From assembly GCA_035444285.1 (NCBI GenBank), contig DAOMOK010000003.1, forward strand, positions 416,336 to 480,335: a stretch of DNA of 64,000 nt. Direction: 5' to 3'. Below the pieces are notes generated by a model. The model did not search any database. It was not told where the DNA came from and saw only the letters and a list, made by a program, of their open reading frames with translations. Both the position numbers and the translations under genes were made by a program. Source of the stretch: CAADGU01 sp035444285 (GTDB taxonomy: Bacteria > Chloroflexota > Anaerolineae > Promineifilales > Promineifilaceae). Positions 16,192-23,893 of this stretch are shown here, piece after piece. The first letter of the stretch is position 1. The number at the start of each line of letters is the position of its first letter.

Positions 16192-16217
16192 GCCACACCC
16201 TGGTGTGGGGCTTTTTG
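16192..16217 (+). terminator. riboswitch expression-platform terminator
   Basis: CCACACCCTGGTGTGG forms a hairpin followed by GGCTTTTT, between the FMN aptamer and the permease gene. Confidence 0.75.
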
Positions 16218-16346
16218 AGGCAATGCATGGGGTTGGGTAACGGCCATTATTCCCTCTATCTTTGTATCTCTTGCCCAGTATTGTAAACCGAAGTCTACAA
16301 TTCCATATTCCGCATTGGAATGAACTTCGGCTGATGGCTGACGGAA

Positions 16347-17117
16347 ATGAACACTTTGCGCAGACAACCTGTCTGGTTGACAACAATTATTTCCTTTGCT
16401 TTGCTCGTCATCGCCTGGCAAATGCTGGTCACGCTTGGTGGCTACCAGAAATTTATCCTGCCAGGGCCTCTTGATGTGTGGGGGCAAATGCAGATTGTGG
16501 TGGGCGACGGCCGTTTGCTCAAACACAGCCTCATCACCATTAGCGAAATCATCCCCGGCCTGCTCATTGGCTGCCTGGTCGCAGCCCCGCTGGGCTATCT
16601 GCTGGCAAAATCCCCGCTCGCCGAACGTTTCCTCTCCCCCTACCTCATCGCTTCGCAAGCAATTCCCATTATTGCCATTGCCCCCCTGCTCACCATCTGG
16701 ATCAGTTCCATTTATTGGTCACGAGTAGCCGTGGCGGCTCTGGTGGTATTCTTCCCTATCTTGATCAACATGGTCGTGGGACTGCGTTCCGTACCATCCG
16801 AATTATATGAGTTGATGCATGTGCTAAAAGCAGATACCGGCCAGATTTTCCGCAAGCTGGAATTTCCGGCGGCCCTGCCGGTCTTCATGGCCGGCCTAAA
16901 AATTGGGGCCACCCTGGCCGTTATCGGCGCTCTGGTGGGAGAGTTTGTACAGCCCCAAAGCCGGGGGCTGGGTTTTCTCCTCATCATGGCCCGCCAATCC
17001 TTCAAGACCGATCTCGTATTTGTCATTTTGCTGACACTGGCGGCCATTGCCTTGTCATTATATGGTCTGGTCGCCCTCCTGGAAAAGCGGGTGCTGCGCT
17101 GGAAATTACATAAGTGA
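16347..17117 (+). CDS. ribX: riboflavin ABC transporter permease (RibX-like)
   Basis: A 256-residue inner-membrane permease with about six helices. The cytoplasmic EAA-type loop (KLEFPAALPVFMAGLKIGAT) that docks the ATPase is visible at about 170-190. The sequence resembles the SsuC/ThiX/TauC class. The FMN riboswitch directly upstream and the RibY-like binding protein downstream assign it to flavin import, as in the RibXY system known from Chloroflexus. The start at 16347 follows ACGGAA. FMN should repress it through the riboswitch. Confidence 0.88.
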   Translation: MNTLRRQPVWLTTIISFALLVIAWQMLVTLGGYQKFILPGPLDVWGQMQIVVGDGRLLKHSLITISEIIPGLLIGCLVAAPLGYLLAKSPLAERFLSPYLIASQAIPIIAIAPLLTIWISSIYWSRVAVAALVVFFPILINMVVGLRSVPSELYELMHVLKADTGQIFRKLEFPAALPVFMAGLKIGATLAVIGALVGEFVQPQSRGLGFLLIMARQSFKTDLVFVILLTLAAIALSLYGLVALLEKRVLRWKLHK

Positions 17118-17189
17118 ACCCGGGGGTGGCGGAGCATATTTATTACCGCATTATCCCCATATCAACACATCTTAAAGGAGTAGAATAAG

Positions 17190-18197
17190 ATGAAACGTTT
17201 TCTGATTCTTTTATTGGCTATCGTTACTGTTTTGTTTGCCTGCACATCGCAAGAAACGACAACAGAAACGACGATGGAAACGGTGGCCGAAGCCCCGCAG
17301 GAAATGACCCGTATTAACCTGCCAATGGGATACATTGCAGACCCGCAGTATGCTCCATTTTATGTGGCGCTAGAAAAGGGATATTTTGCCGAAGAAGGAA
17401 TTGAGCTGGAATTTGACTACAGTTTCGAGACAGATGGGATGGTGCTGGTGGGGGCAAACCAACGGCCGTTTGCCATTGTCAGCGGCGACCAGGTGATTTT
17501 AGCCCGTGCCCAGGGATTGCCGGTAGTCTATGTGCTGGAATGGTTCCAGCGTTTTCCCATTGCCGTCATCAGCAAAGCCAGCGCCAATATCAAGGCCCCC
17601 CAGGATTTGGCCGGACACAGCATTGGCTTGCCAGGCTTTTTTGGCGCCAGTTATGTGGGGTATTTGGGTCTTCTCTCGGCTGCCGGGTTGCAGCCTGAAG
17701 ATGTGAGCACCAGCGAAATCGGCTTTACCCAAGTCGAGTCACTGCTTACGGACAAAGTTGAAGTGATAGTCGGTTACATCAATAATGAGCCGGTGCAGTT
17801 GTCTGGAATGGGTGAGGATGTGAATGTAATTGATGTGGCCGATTACATTGACATGGTTGCTAATGGCATCATCACCAATGAGACGGTAATCAAGGAAAAT
17901 CCGGAGTTGGTAGAAGCCTTTGTCCGGGCTACCCTGCGTGGGCTGCAAGACGCACTGGCCGATCCGGCTGCCGCGTTTGAAATCAGCAAAAAGTATGTAG
18001 AAGGGATGGACGACAGCCGTATGCCTGTCCTGGAAGCGTCATTACCCATCTGGCAGGCTGACAGATTGGGCATTACGACTGCCGATTCCTGGCAGCAAAC
18101 CCAGGCTATCCTCTTGAGCGCCGGCCTGTTGGATGCCCCGGTAGAAAACCTGGACGCGGCGTTTACGAATGCGTTTGTGGAGAAGGTGCAGCCATAG
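17190..18197 (+). CDS. ribY: riboflavin-binding lipoprotein (RibY-like, NMT1/THI5 fold)
   Basis: A 335-residue solute-binding lipoprotein. The signal peptide MKRFLILLLAIVTVLFACTS has its lipobox Cys at residue 18, followed by a Thr-Glu-rich linker. The NMT1/SsuA-like fold covers about residues 40-330 (MGYIADPQYAPFYVALEKGY, FFGASYVGYLGLL, GYINNEP). The ribosome site AAAGGAG is strong. With the permease before and ATPase after, and an FMN riboswitch in front, the ligand is most likely riboflavin rather than sulfonate or thiamine precursor. Confidence 0.88.
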   Translation: MKRFLILLLAIVTVLFACTSQETTTETTMETVAEAPQEMTRINLPMGYIADPQYAPFYVALEKGYFAEEGIELEFDYSFETDGMVLVGANQRPFAIVSGDQVILARAQGLPVVYVLEWFQRFPIAVISKASANIKAPQDLAGHSIGLPGFFGASYVGYLGLLSAAGLQPEDVSTSEIGFTQVESLLTDKVEVIVGYINNEPVQLSGMGEDVNVIDVADYIDMVANGIITNETVIKENPELVEAFVRATLRGLQDALADPAAAFEISKKYVEGMDDSRMPVLEASLPIWQADRLGITTADSWQQTQAILLSAGLLDAPVENLDAAFTNAFVEKVQP

Positions 18198-18204
18198 CAG
18201 AAGT

Positions 18205-18248
18205 AATCAGGTAACTGGCTGATTGAGTCATTACCCAGTTACCTGATT
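18205..18248. repeat. inverted repeat between ribY-like and ATPase genes
   Basis: AATCAGGTAACTGG and CCAGTTACCTGATT are exact complements 16 bases apart. The hairpin sits inside the operon and may adjust relative expression of the ATPase. A related GTAATTGGGTAATT block is at 36985-37035. Confidence 0.75.
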
Positions 18249-18267
18249 GCCTGATTACCTACTTTAG

Positions 18268-19029
18268 ATGAGTTCTCCATTTTTAACGGCCGTCAACATC
18301 AGTCACACCTTTCACGATTTACCCGTGCTGGAAAATATATCCCTGGAAATTGAATCTGGGGGGTTTGTGGCGCTGGTGGGGCCTTCGGGCGTGGGTAAAT
18401 CTACCTTGTTGCGTATATTGGCGGGGCTTTTACGGCCGTCGTCCGGCGAAATTCACATGGCCGATGATTCGCGCCAGGAGCCAATTGGTCTGGTTTTCCA
18501 GCGCGATAACCTGATGCCCTGGCGCACGGTAGCCGAGAATGTGCGCCTGCCGCTGGAACTGATGGGGGTGAACGGGCGGGAAGCTAAAGGCCGTGTGCAA
18601 GAGATGATCAATCTGGTGGGCCTGGCCGGATTTGAGCAGCGGTACCCGGCGCAGTTGTCTGGCGGCATGGCGCAGCGGGTGGCGCTGGCGCGGGCGCTGG
18701 TGCATGAGCCATTATTTTTGCTGCTGGATGAGCCATTTGGCGCGTTGGACGCCCTGACGCGGGAGCGGATGGGGCTGGAACTACTGCGCATCTGGCAAGC
18801 CATGCCCGTCACCGTGCTGCTGGTCACGCACAGTATCAGTGAAGCGGTGTTTCTGGCGGATGAGGTATTGGTGATGGGGGGCAGCCGCCCCGGTGTGGAG
18901 CGGCCGGCCACCATCACCCATCGCATTCCTACTGGTCTTCCCCGACCGAGAGATTTAGCCATGGAGCGCACGGCCGCTTTTCAGGATTGTGTCACGGCCG
19001 TGCGCGCTGCCATAGAAGCCAGGAGCTAG
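18268..19029 (+). CDS. ABC transporter ATP-binding protein of the riboflavin importer
   Basis: A 253-residue ATPase: Walker A GPSGVGKST (about 38), Q-loop LVFQRDNLMPW, signature LSGGMAQRVALARAL, Walker B LFLLLDEPFGALD, and the switch His in VTHSISEA. It is the SsuB/TauB/ThiZ type and completes the importer with the two genes upstream. The gap to the binding-protein gene (70 bases) is filled by a hairpin repeat. No ribosome site is clear before ATG 18268. It ends ahead of a convergent lipoprotein gene. Confidence 0.93.
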   Translation: MSSPFLTAVNISHTFHDLPVLENISLEIESGGFVALVGPSGVGKSTLLRILAGLLRPSSGEIHMADDSRQEPIGLVFQRDNLMPWRTVAENVRLPLELMGVNGREAKGRVQEMINLVGLAGFEQRYPAQLSGGMAQRVALARALVHEPLFLLLDEPFGALDALTRERMGLELLRIWQAMPVTVLLVTHSISEAVFLADEVLVMGGSRPGVERPATITHRIPTGLPRPRDLAMERTAAFQDCVTAVRAAIEARS

Positions 19030-19053
19030 GTCCTAACTTGGCTGATAGTCGCC

Positions 19054-20007
19054 TTATTCGCCGGACGTAACCGGGGCCATATGTTCTATTTTCCGCTGTT
19101 GCCGGCGGCGGCGCACAAAACGCACCAGCAGCCAGAGCGGAATACCAATGAGCAGAGAAATAGGCAGGATAACAATAAACAGCCAGATCGCCAGAGTGGC
19201 CAGACCTTGTAAGGCGCCGATCAGGGCCTCAACCGCATCTCTGACGACGCCTTGCGGTCGCCAACCGGCGACCTGCACCGGGCGGGTGGCAATATCCGGC
19301 ATCAGCGAGACGGTGATGGTGGAAAAGGCGGCGGACTGGCTCAGATATTGCATCCGCCCCTTAATCACCTCAATTTCACCTTCCAGCCGGCTAAGTTCCT
19401 GATTGACGGCCAATGCTTCTTCGACGGTGGTGGCTTCATCCAGAAAAGAACGCACGCGCACGGCCGTGGCTTCCAGATTGCCCAACCGCGCCGCCAGGTC
19501 TACATACTCCTCGGTCACATCCTGCCCGGAGACGCTTTCGCTTTGCACTTCCACCGCCATCGCCTTTAGCGTATCCATCATGCCCACAAAACCGGCGGCG
19601 GGCACCCGAATGGTAATGTCACCCGATTTAGCATCAGACCCGTATTGGCGCAAATTGGCGCTAACCACCCAGCCCCCACTCTGTTCCGCCAGCCGGGTTA
19701 TGTCCGCCGTCGTTTCTTCGGTATCCGTCACCACCAGCCGCAGATTGCCGGTGCGAATGATGAGCCGTTCCACCTGGTTGGCCTGCCCGGTCGCACCTTC
19801 GCCGGAGGCAAAAGCGAGAGTGTTTGCTGTATTCAAGGCAATCTCGGAACCGTCGGCAGCTTCCATTGGTGGTTGAGCCGGCGCGGAAACCGCGCCAGAA
19901 CTGGGCATGTCGTAAGCAAGTTGCGCCTCCTGCATGGACGAACCGGCACAGGCTGCCAGCAGCAGCGTCAGTAATAATAGGGGCAGAAAAAGTTTCTTGT
20001 TGAGCAT
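19054..20007 (-). CDS. DUF4349 lipoprotein
   Basis: A 317-residue membrane-anchored lipoprotein. The ATG at 20007 follows AGGAGGTTAAG. The signal peptide ends in LLLAAC. The DUF4349 domain covers about residues 90-270: RLIIRTGNLRLVV, a periplasmic ferredoxin-like region (SGDITIRVPAAGFVGMMDTL), then a coiled coil (EEALAVNQELSRLEGEIEVI). A C-terminal membrane helix (LATLAIWLFIVILPISLLIG) is followed by a basic tail (RFVRRRRQQRK). The role is unknown; the family is often linked to envelope stress. The gene lies just after the PadR/HAAS pair on the same strand. Confidence 0.88.
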   Translation of the reverse strand: MLNKKLFLPLLLLTLLLAACAGSSMQEAQLAYDMPSSGAVSAPAQPPMEAADGSEIALNTANTLAFASGEGATGQANQVERLIIRTGNLRLVVTDTEETTADITRLAEQSGGWVVSANLRQYGSDAKSGDITIRVPAAGFVGMMDTLKAMAVEVQSESVSGQDVTEEYVDLAARLGNLEATAVRVRSFLDEATTVEEALAVNQELSRLEGEIEVIKGRMQYLSQSAAFSTITVSLMPDIATRPVQVAGWRPQGVVRDAVEALIGALQGLATLAIWLFIVILPISLLIGIPLWLLVRFVRRRRQQRKIEHMAPVTSGE

Positions 20008-20142
20008 CTTAACCTCCTGGGTGTGGTAATTGTGGGCGGTGGATGTTGGTTTATCACCCACCGCCAATGATATGCAAAGGCTAAGACGTTGCCGTGAACA
20101 GATTAGTTCCCCTATTACCGATAACCGATTACCTTTCCCCGA

Positions 20143-21189
20143 TTACCCCATCTTCCCGGCCACCATCGGCGTTGTTTCGCCTTTAGGCATCTGCCATAGT
20201 TGATACGCTTTATGGGCCGCCGACAGCAGTTGCGCCAACAGGATGATGGGCAAAGCCAGACGGCCCAGTATGTTAAATATCTGCGCCAGCACGACCAAAC
20301 CCTCTGCCGGGAAATCGGTCGTTTGGGCCAGGGCTGCGTTTTCACCAAAGACGGGGCCATTGATGATGAGAATGTAAACGACAACGGCCGTGAACAAATT
20401 TACGCCAATATCCAGCAGCAAGGTCGTCCGGGTTTGCCAGCGGAAACGCAGCTTATACAAATCTACACCAATAGAAACGAGTAATAACAAATTGACCCAG
20501 GGCAGGAGATTTTCATAGAAGTTAGCCGAGAACAATGGTACCGTCATCAACTGTTCATCGTGAATGACAATGATGCCCGCCCACTGCGGGAAGGCATTGA
20601 GCAGCAGCAGAAAAATGACGCCAAACACAATCCCGGCAATGAGTTCGCCTCGTTTCATTTCTCGCCCATTATCAACGGCCGGCAATTTGCGCGGATCCCA
20701 TTCCTCTTCTTCATCTGACATCAGTTCAGATTCAGGAATGACCCGTTCCAAAATAGCAAAGACGATGGCAATGGAGCCAAAGGCGCTAAACAACGCACCG
20801 ATAACGTCGGGAATGGCCCGCACGATTGAACCTGTTACATCGGTCAGGAAGGCGTCCGAATTCCAGGCCGAAAGCACCACGCCAAAGAGGGTCACGGCCG
20901 TGAGCACCACTGCCACCACCGTCACCACAATCTTAAAGATGGGGAACAACTGCGGCCCAATCAGGTATTGGGGGCGAGTCTGGTAAGAGGCCGCCACTTT
21001 TTCAGGATGCCCCATTTCCAGCAGCACGGCCGTGACCACCGCCTCATCCGCCTTATCCACTTTCGTTTGCGCCCGGTCTTCCACCATATCTTGCAGCAGC
21101 GAACGGAGTTCCGTCTGCACATCTGCCCGCTGATCCCGCGGCAAATGCCGCCCTACCTCGGTTACATATCGTTCGATTAAGTCACTCAT
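20143..21189 (-). CDS. HAAS-domain membrane protein
   Basis: A 348-residue protein. The first 70 residues (MSDLIERYVTEVGRHLPRDQ, ...LLEMGHPEKVAASY) form the HAAS signalling domain commonly encoded next to PadR repressors. About seven membrane helices follow. It probably senses a membrane or envelope signal and relays it to the PadR protein whose gene lies 20 bases upstream in the same operon. The mechanism is inferred from the HAAS/PadR pairing. The stop codon (TAA) lies in a GGGTAATCGG repeat. Confidence 0.85.
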   Translation of the reverse strand: MSDLIERYVTEVGRHLPRDQRADVQTELRSLLQDMVEDRAQTKVDKADEAVVTAVLLEMGHPEKVAASYQTRPQYLIGPQLFPIFKIVVTVVAVVLTAVTLFGVVLSAWNSDAFLTDVTGSIVRAIPDVIGALFSAFGSIAIVFAILERVIPESELMSDEEEEWDPRKLPAVDNGREMKRGELIAGIVFGVIFLLLLNAFPQWAGIIVIHDEQLMTVPLFSANFYENLLPWVNLLLLVSIGVDLYKLRFRWQTRTTLLLDIGVNLFTAVVVYILIINGPVFGENAALAQTTDFPAEGLVVLAQIFNILGRLALPIILLAQLLSAAHKAYQLWQMPKGETTPMVAGKMG

Positions 21190-21209
21190 TTATTTATCTC
21201 CTGAGGCAA

Positions 21210-21578
21210 TTATTCAATCACCGTCTCATTTTTGTTTTCGTCCACCAATAAACCCTCCATCACCATACCCAGATATTTCCATTCCGCTTTTAGTTCCGTG
21301 AAAATGGTCTGGCCCAGTTCGGAGAGGGTGTAATAACGGCGCGGCCGGCCGCCTTCTTCCAAATCCCATTCACTGTTCAGCAATCCCTGGGACTCCAACC
21401 GGCGCAGCAGCGGATACAGCGTACCTTCGTTTACATCGAAGCCCTTATCCGCCAATGCCTGCCGCAGTGAATAGCCATAATGGGTCTGGCGTAGCTGGCT
21501 TAACACGGCCAGTACAATCACCCCACGCCGTAGTTCTAACTGCAAATTCTCGGCATACTGTTGGTTAACTTGTGTCAT
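21210..21578 (-). CDS. PadR family transcriptional regulator
   Basis: A 122-residue winged-helix regulator: LELRRGVIVLAVLSQL, HYGYSLRQALADKGFDVNEG, TLYPLLRRLESQGLL, then a GGRPRRYYTLSELG wing. It is short, without a Vir_act_alpha_C domain, as in PadR subfamily 2. I choose the ATG at 21578 (MTQVNQQ) because the best promoter (TTGACA, 18 bases, TACAAT) would start transcription within a base or two of it, giving a leaderless mRNA. It is operonic with the HAAS protein and probably autoregulated at the palindrome over the promoter. Confidence 0.9.
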   Translation of the reverse strand: MTQVNQQYAENLQLELRRGVIVLAVLSQLRQTHYGYSLRQALADKGFDVNEGTLYPLLRRLESQGLLNSEWDLEEGGRPRRYYTLSELGQTIFTELKAEWKYLGMVMEGLLVDENKNETVIE

Positions 21579-21585
21579 GTAGCGC

Positions 21586-21615
21586 ATTGTACTGTATAAC
21601 ACACAGTATTGTCAA
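21586..21615 (-). promoter_or_regulatory. padR promoter with overlapping palindrome
   Basis: On the minus strand TTGACA (21610-21615), an 18-base spacer and TACAAT (21586-21591). The palindrome ACTGT-N7-ACAGT (21591-21607) fills the spacer, a fitting PadR autoregulatory site. Confidence 0.7.
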
Positions 21616-21726
21616 GCACACAGTAAAAACTGGTTGATCATTGTCTGGCATGTGTGGTACAACCTCCTCTACCCATCATGCGTAATAGCCAATGTTCGTA
21701 AGTTCAATACTCAAGGAGATTCCAAC

Positions 21727-21963
21727 ATGGAAAAAGAAACCAAAAAACTTTACCGGAGCCAATCTGACCGCTGGCTGGGCGGCGTGTGCGGTGGATTAGG
21801 GACATACGTGGGTATAGATCCCACCCTCATCCGCATCCTGTTTGTCTTGTTGGTTGTGTTTGGCGGCGGCGGCGGCTTGTTGTATATCCTACTCTGGATT
21901 TTTATTCCGCAAGAACCCACCGGGACCGACGCGCCCTCCAAGAATTTCACGGCAGATGAGTAA
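21727..21963 (+). CDS. PspC domain protein
   Basis: A 78-residue small membrane protein of the PspC family: basic lead (KKLYRSQSDRWLGGVCGGLG), then GIDPTLIRILFVLLVVFGGG and a Tyr/Trp-rich end of the helix (LLYILLWIFIPQEP). It likely acts in envelope stress sensing. The start at 21727 is set by AAGGAG. It is divergent from the padR operon, which may place it under the same control, and it ends at a strong terminator. Confidence 0.93.
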   Translation: MEKETKKLYRSQSDRWLGGVCGGLGTYVGIDPTLIRILFVLLVVFGGGGGLLYILLWIFIPQEPTGTDAPSKNFTADE

Positions 21964-21967
21964 CCAC

Positions 21968-22004
21968 AAAAAAAGCCCGGCATCATGGATGTCGGGCTTT
22001 TTTG
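21968..22004 (+). terminator. intrinsic terminator after pspC
   Basis: AAAAAAGCCCGGCAT CATGG ATGTCGGGCTTTTTT, a perfect hairpin with T tract. Confidence 0.93.
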
Positions 22005-22027
22005 TCGGCAACGGCCGTACCCCCCAC

Positions 22028-22522
22028 TTACCCAATCACCCTCCCCATACGATAGTAGGTTGGCTCAGCATAACCGGGATGGGTACCCGACCCAATAATT
22101 TCATAACCAAGTGACTGGTAGTAGCGCACATTGTCCGACAGCGCCACGCGCACGCCCAACACCACCTGCCGGAAACCTTGTTCTCTGGCTTGCTGCTCCA
22201 CCACAGCAATCAGACGCCGGGCAATGCCCTGTCGCTGGTAAGCCGGTAGCACGGCCAACCGGCCAAAATAGAGAGCGTTCGTGTATTGCTGGTGCGGTTT
22301 CGTAAACACACAGGCCACGATATGCCTCGAAGTCGTTTCGGATCCGTCGCTTATTTCCGCCACCCACAACGTTTCCTGCGCCATTTTTCCCCGCAGCGCT
22401 GCCACCGTCTCCCCGGTAACACCGGATGGCGGGGCTAAATTCTGGTAAACACCAAACGCCGCCTGCAAAACAGTCAGCACAGCCTCACAATCTGTTTCAT
22501 TACCCTGGCGGATGTGGCACAT
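22028..22522 (-). CDS. GNAT family N-acetyltransferase
   Basis: A 164-residue single GNAT domain: MCHIRQGNETDCEAVLTVL, beta4 FGRLAVLPAYQRQGIARRLI with the acetyl-CoA Q/RxxGxA loop, and the C-terminal NVRYYQSLGYEIIGSG motif typical of small-molecule acetyltransferases. The substrate is not evident. No obvious ribosome site. It stands convergent to pspC and is followed on the same strand by nothing, so it is probably transcribed with the MFS gene upstream or alone. Confidence 0.9.
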   Translation of the reverse strand: MCHIRQGNETDCEAVLTVLQAAFGVYQNLAPPSGVTGETVAALRGKMAQETLWVAEISDGSETTSRHIVACVFTKPHQQYTNALYFGRLAVLPAYQRQGIARRLIAVVEQQAREQGFRQVVLGVRVALSDNVRYYQSLGYEIIGSGTHPGYAEPTYYRMGRVIG

Positions 22523-22571
22523 GTTTAAGAATGAGATCAGGAGATTGGGCGATCTCCAATCTCCCTATCTC

Positions 22572-23729
22572 TCAATCTCCAACCGATGTCAACGTCAGTT
22601 GCCGGGCAAACAGACGCCAATTCGCGCCAATGAACAGCAGCAGGGCGGCCAATGAAGCCCATCCCGCCCACTGAAACGCGGCCACAGCGCCATAGGCGTC
22701 ATACAAGAAGCCGCCGGTAAATGCGCCCAACGCCGCCCCCAGGCCAAAAACGGCGCTGCTAAACAAGCCTTGCGCTGTCGCCCCTAAACCGGGCGGCGCG
22801 TTTTCGTCGGCATACGCCACGCCCGCGACCCACATGGCCGCAAACGTTGGGCCGTGCAGCAAGCTGATGGGCAGCACTTGCCAGGGCGCGGTCATCCAGA
22901 CGTAGGCAAAGGCGCGGATGACGGTGCCGACCATGGAGAGCATCAATACAAAAGGCGCACCCCACCGCGCCAGGAGTCGCCGTGAGTAAAGAAAGACGGG
23001 TATTTCGCTGATGGTGGCAAAGGTGAGCGAGAGTCCCATGATGGTGCTGCTGGCCCCCAACTCTTCCAGGTAGAGAAAGAGGTAATTGAGGAAAATGCCC
23101 AGCGTCATGCCTTCCACCAGGGCCACGGCCGTGAACAACAACCAGTGCCGATTGGTGAGCAGCACCCGCAAGCCACGCCGCATGGACTCACCCACATGCC
23201 CGCCCGGTACCGGCAGCCACACCGCCACTAGAAAGAGCACAATCATCAACAGCAGGTAAGCGGTAAAGGCGATGGACAGACCCTGCGCCTCGATAATGAG
23301 GCCAATGATCAGGGCGGCGATACCCCAACCGACGGAACCCCAGACACGCACACGGCCGTACTCTGCCCGTTGCTCTCCCAACCGTACCATTACCGCATTG
23401 TCCACCAGGGGCACAATGGGCGCGATAAAAATGGCATACAGGCAAACAATCGGGATGAGCGCCGCAAATGTCGTCACCTGGGTCATGGCGGCAATGGAAA
23501 ACCACAAGCCGGCAATCGTCACCAGCAGCAGCAGGTGATGTTTGTGGGTGGCGTCGGCCAATGCACCCCAGGCGGCGGCAGCCACCATCGTAATCAGCGG
23601 CACAATGCCCGTCAGGAAGCCAATTTGCTGCCCGGTCAGCCCCAGACCCAGATAATGCAAGGTGAGGAAGGGCAACAAACAGGCCCCCGCTCCGAAGAAT
23701 ACAAAGTAGAAACTTTTTGCTGATCGCAT
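22572..23729 (-). CDS. MFS transporter (MFS_1-like/HcaT type)
   Basis: A 385-residue inner-membrane carrier with about twelve helices. It opens with KSFYFVFFGAGACLLPFLTL, a start typical of the MFS_1-like family that includes the phenylpropionate carrier HcaT and sugar carriers. The loop motif GALADATHKHH between helices 2 and 3 and the REYGRVRVWGSVG-like segment (AEYGRVRVWGSVGWG) are family hallmarks. The substrate is unknown. The TGA stop falls in a GAGATTGAGAGAT repeat. The ATG at 23729 follows a repeat-containing leader without a clear ribosome site. Confidence 0.85.
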   Translation of the reverse strand: MRSAKSFYFVFFGAGACLLPFLTLHYLGLGLTGQQIGFLTGIVPLITMVAAAAWGALADATHKHHLLLLVTIAGLWFSIAAMTQVTTFAALIPIVCLYAIFIAPIVPLVDNAVMVRLGEQRAEYGRVRVWGSVGWGIAALIIGLIIEAQGLSIAFTAYLLLMIVLFLVAVWLPVPGGHVGESMRRGLRVLLTNRHWLLFTAVALVEGMTLGIFLNYLFLYLEELGASSTIMGLSLTFATISEIPVFLYSRRLLARWGAPFVLMLSMVGTVIRAFAYVWMTAPWQVLPISLLHGPTFAAMWVAGVAYADENAPPGLGATAQGLFSSAVFGLGAALGAFTGGFLYDAYGAVAAFQWAGWASLAALLLFIGANWRLFARQLTLTSVGD

Positions 23730-23737
23730 AAAAGGTT

Positions 23738-23890
23738 TGTGGTAATCGGTTATCGGTAAACGGTAATCGGTTAGTTATCACTCCTTTAGAAGTATGGTTG
23801 GTCGGATTATATCACCCCGGTGAACAGGGGAGTATTGGCAATCGGTCACGGGTGACGGGTGACGGACATCAAACGGCGGGTTACAATACC
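23738..23890. repeat. family C repeat blocks between MFS and pcrA genes
   Basis: GGTAATCGGTTATCGG-type units at 23741-23776 and GGTCACGGGTGACGGGTGACGG at about 23842-23868 flank the divergent starts. Confidence 0.75.
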
Positions 23891-23893
23891 CCC

